Origin: JAJCYL01 sp965206015
Lineage (GTDB): Bacteria; Bacteroidota; Bacteroidia; Cytophagales; Cyclobacteriaceae
Length of the DNA: 64,000 nucleotides
Reading direction: 5' to 3'
Assembly: GCA_965206015.1 (NCBI GenBank)
Contig: CBDBIW010000002.1
Span: forward strand, 248,001-312,000
Under the pieces are notes generated by a model. It had not been told where the DNA came from. It did not search any database and saw only the letters and a program-made list of their open reading frames with translations. This document shows, piece by piece, positions 60,776 to 64,000 of this stretch (its first letter is position 1; each line of letters opens with the position of its first letter). The position numbers and the translations under genes were made by a program.

Positions 60776-60996
60776 TCTTTTGATTGGCTTTCATTGATGC
60801 CCGGGATATTGTACAAGGCCTTATGCTCAACTTTACCTTCTGAACGAACCTTGTCATGCATCGCATCTAACCACACAATGCAATAGACATGTTCTAATGG
60901 CCTGTTTTGCCAGGCTTGCACTTCCGGGATGATCCGGTCGGTGATTTGACTTAACACGGTATGGGAAATTTCTGAATATTCTTTCGAAATTTGCAT
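60776..60996 (-). pseudogene. IS256-family transposase fragment
   Basis: VLSQITDRIIPEVQAWQNRP and EHVYCIVWLDAMHDKVRSEG (IS256-type first catalytic Asp in WLDAMH) then ALYNIPGIN, after which the frame continues without break into IS982 sequence. The combined 145-codon frame is a chance chimera of two transposases. 60997-61152 holds a 16-bp tandem repeat (61067-61098, one mismatch) and no gene. Confidence 0.75.
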
Positions 60997-61152
60997 TTAA
61001 GTTGTTCATATTTAATGTTTTATTGCTAAAACAATTTACTGATTATCAGTAAGATGGATAATTTTTTTCTTTTAAATCATAATTCTCTTAAATCATAATG
61101 TACAACGGATTAAGATAGTGGAACTAAAACATTAAGGTAAGAATAAAAAATT

Positions 61153-64000
61153 ATGAAAAAGAGTTTAATAGTGTTGATATTATTGCTTATTTCAAAAATA
61201 TCCCCTGGTCAGGATATTAGAATTAATGCAGGAAACGGTAAATTTATCATAGACAATAATTTAAAATTAATCGTATGTAATAAAAATATTGCAGAGTTTA
61301 ATGATTTAGTTGATGTTAATTCATTATCTATTAATTTAGATGGGGGCATATATGAATTCAGTAATATCCCAAATGAATTAGAATATGGAGAGCAATACCG
61401 TGTAACTTTTAGTTCACAAAATTATAAGTTATATTTTTCTAATCTTCCGCTAATAAATATAAATACATCAAATCAAATAGTAGATGAACCAAAAGTATCG
61501 GCGAATTTTATATTAACTGATACCACAGATGCAGAGGCAATAACATCATATTGCGGTATTGAGATTCGTGGAGCTTATACACGGTATTTACCTAAAAAAT
61601 CTTACGGTATTGAATTATGGAAAGATGAAACAGGTGATGATGATAATAAAATATCCCTTCTGAATATGAGAGATGATGATGATTGGGTACTTATTGCAAT
61701 GTATAATGAGCCTTTACGTATTCGTAGCGTTATAAGTTATGAGCTTTGGAGAGAAATTCATACTCCGTATTACATTGATAACGAAGAAGATGCAATGTCT
61801 GGAATTAGAACTAAATATATTGAATTAGCGGTAAATAATGAATATATGGGTGTTTATGCACTTGGCGAAAGAGTAGATAGAAAACAGCTTAAATTAAAAA
61901 ATATAAATCATCAATTAGAGGAGAATTATACAAAAGTAATTCTGGTAACGCTACAAGATTTAGTAGTGTAGATATTATAAATAATAATCAACGAATATGG
62001 GGTGGATTTGAGTTTAAATATCCAACAGAGGATGAGACTACTGATCGGGAAAACCTTTATAACTTCGTAGATTTTGTAATTAATGCTACAGATAGTGATT
62101 TTGAACAAAATATTGAATCCAAATTAGTTTTAGAAAATTCCATTGATTATTTTATTTTTTCAAACTTACTTGGTGCGAGAGACAACTTAAATAAAAACAT
62201 GTACATTGCAAAGTATAAAGAAGATGAGCCTTATTTTATTGTTCCGTGGGATCTTGACGCAACTTTTGGTAGATTATATAGTAATAGTATTCGGTTAACT
62301 ACTCCCAATGGTGTTCTTAGGAATAGGTTGTACACCAGGTTATTAGATGCAAACAATGTTAGATGCAAACAATGATTTATTTAATAAAAAAGCCTTAAAT
62401 CGTTGGATTGAACTTCGTAGCAATGTATTAGAAAAGAGTAAATTAAAAGAGCACTTCTCTGAATTATATAACTTTCTTTTGTCAAATGGCAATTATGAAA
62501 GGGAGTCATTAAAATGGGGACAAGGGTCAGTTGATCTTTCAAATCTTGAATATACGTACGAATGGTTAGATAATTGGCTTAATTTTTTAGACAATTTTTT
62601 TAATCCGACAACTTATAATCCTGATGATTTCACAATAGATAGTTCTGATAATTTCATTACCACATGGACAGTAATGGAGGCTGACAAGAATATAACTTTT
62701 CCAGGTAGTAATAATTCCACCATAATCGGTAATTACACCATAGACTGGGGAGATGGACATTCTGAACCAGCTACGGGAAATATCTCTCACACTTATGCCA
62801 ATGCTGGTACTTACAGGGTAACTGTATCAAACGGAATCACACGATTTGACCTATGGAGTATGATCCTGCCAATCGACAAAAATTCAAATCCATTCAGCAG
62901 TGGGGAACTGCCCAATGGACCAATCTGGCCGTAGCCTTTAGAGGAGCAACAAATATGACATATAATGCAACAGATGCACCTGATCTTGCTAATGTAACCA
63001 GTCTGAGTGGCATGTTCCGATCTTCTTCCTTTAGTGGTGATATCAGCAACTGGGATGTGTCCAATGTACAAGCATTTCAGTATATGTTTGCATTTTCTCC
63101 CTTTAATGGAGATATCAGTAACTGGAATGTATCTGGTGCAACTTCAATGAAAGATATGTTTCAAGATGCCGATGGCTTCATGCAGAATCTGGGTAAGTGG
63201 TTTATTGCACAAAGTGAGTTGACTGTTTTTGACGAAGCTGCTTCAGGCTCTGAAGTTGGAACGATAACCCCACAAGCTACTTTACCTGATGATCAGGTAC
63301 ATACGTATACCACCTCCGGAGGTGCAGATAGTGGTAAGTTTTCTATAACCCCTGACGGTGTACTTACCATTAATGAGCCACCTGCACACGCTACAAAGTC
63401 ATCTTATGATATTGAAATTAAGGCCACGGGCAACCTTGGCAAAACACTTACCAATACCAGGACAGTTACAATACATGTAGTGCCTCCTGTAACTGTAACC
63501 ATCACCTCGTCATCCGGAGCTACCGGTACTACCGGTACTTCAGTATCTTCCAACAGACTTAGCTACACAGCGACCTTTAGCAAACCGGTAACCGGCTTTG
63601 ACATAACTGATATTACAGTAAGTGGCACGGCCAATGGGGGCAATCCCAACCCGTCAAACTTTGAGGCTGTGCCTGGCGGTACTACATACACCTTTGATAT
63701 TACTGCCGATTCTGAAGGTACAGTGAGTGTAAGAGTCGGTGGTGATGTTGCGACAGGTGATTCCGGAAATGGCAATTCTCCGTCAAATATCCATGAGCTT
63801 ACCTCCGACACTACACCCCCTGTCATCACATTACTTGGTGACCCGGAAGTTTCCATTGAACTCGGAACAGCTTATATCGATGAAGGGGCAACAGCAACCG
63901 ATAATATTGATGGTATCCTTACTGGTCAAATTACCACTGTAAACCCTGTGGATACTGGTGTGGAAGACATCTACATAGTAACCTATAATGTATCGGATGC
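61153..64000 (+). pseudogene. CotH-kinase/PKD/DUF285 surface protein, three frame breaks, runs off the window
   Basis: Signal peptide KSLIVLILLLISKISPGQD; then a CotH-like kinase core: GIEIRGAYTRYLPKKSYGIE, DDDDWVLIAMYNEPLRIRSV, MGVYALGERVDRKQ. Frame breaks: (1) the A6 tract at 61896-61901, after which GELYKSNSGNAT, IWGGFEFKYPTED and FIVPWDLDATFGR continue in another frame; (2) a 16-bp exact tandem duplication (62340-62371) within LLDANN codons; (3) near 62850, after a PKD-like WGDGHSEPATGNISH. It then reads IQQWGTAQWTNLAVAFRGAT with DUF285 repeats (DISNWDVSNVQAFQYMF) and Ig/cadherin-like modules to the end. CotH kinases phosphorylate secreted proteins; DUF285 repeats match the 10.2-14.8 kb protein. 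Either dead or phase-variable. Confidence 0.8.

Overview
The window reads as a chromosomal segment of a Bacteroidota bacterium, most likely a Cytophagales-type marine or environmental member. Evidence: two giant surface proteins end in Por/T9SS-type C-terminal sorting domains; GlnN (type III glutamine synthetase), MeaB, AddA/AddB, the zapA-pheT pair and a trpEGDC(F)B operon are of Bacteroidota type; promoters resemble the TTG / TAnnTTTG consensus rather than -35/-10; Shine-Dalgarno sequences are weak. Taxonomy below phylum is inference.

Layout. 1-9.4 kb (minus strand): housekeeping block zapA, a coiled-coil partner, pheT, a MoxR ATPase, two periplasmic PpiC-type chaperones (one a lipoprotein with a TTG start), then a complete RsbW/STAS/RsbU-like partner-switching operon. 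9.4-14.8 kb: an intergenic region with a 34-bp perfect palindrome and a 76-bp IS982-derived mini-element, then a 1533-residue DUF285/BspA-like T9SS cargo protein built by internal duplication. 14.8-24 kb: a mobile-element graveyard. It holds IS4 and ISAzo13 copies with readable terminal repeats, an IS982 fragment cut by ISAzo13, a tyrosine-recombinase tail, IS1595 and IS3 scraps, a decayed plasmid/ICE-type gene containing an (AT)14 tract, and a toxin-antitoxin-like set (Fic, HigA, an AbiEii-type nucleotidyltransferase with a nonsense codon and its upstream partner). 24-36.5 kb: mdh, addAB (AddA appears to have lost its nuclease residues), asd, a lamin-tail-domain surface protein, an ATG-less cytochrome b5-like gene and tRNA-Val. 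36.6-38 kb: an IS1 copy abutting a beheaded SPL-type radical SAM pseudogene.

38-43.9 kb is the most informative region. A tryptophan operon is preceded by what looks like a full ribosome-mediated attenuator: a promoter, a 19-codon leader peptide with three consecutive Trp codons, an antiterminator pairing that overlaps the leader stop codon, and an intrinsic terminator 14 bp before trpE. The operon ends in a single frame encoding TrpF joined to TrpB, and no trpA is present in the window.

43.9-60 kb: an SDR enzyme, glycogen branching enzyme, a Calx-beta/leucine-rich-repeat T9SS protein, MeaB, a CHASE2 membrane protein, rsmE, glnN, a SnoaL-like protein and several decayed genes (lectin-domain, FecR-like, a chimera of two gene ends). 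60-64 kb: a second IS1 copy cut by an IS982 tail that is itself joined to an IS256 scrap, then a CotH-kinase/DUF285 surface protein with at least three frame breaks that runs off the end of the window.

A recurring feature is the near-exact two-copy tandem duplication of 15-20 bp, found at least eight times in genes, pseudogenes and spacers. One of these breaks the CotH reading frame.
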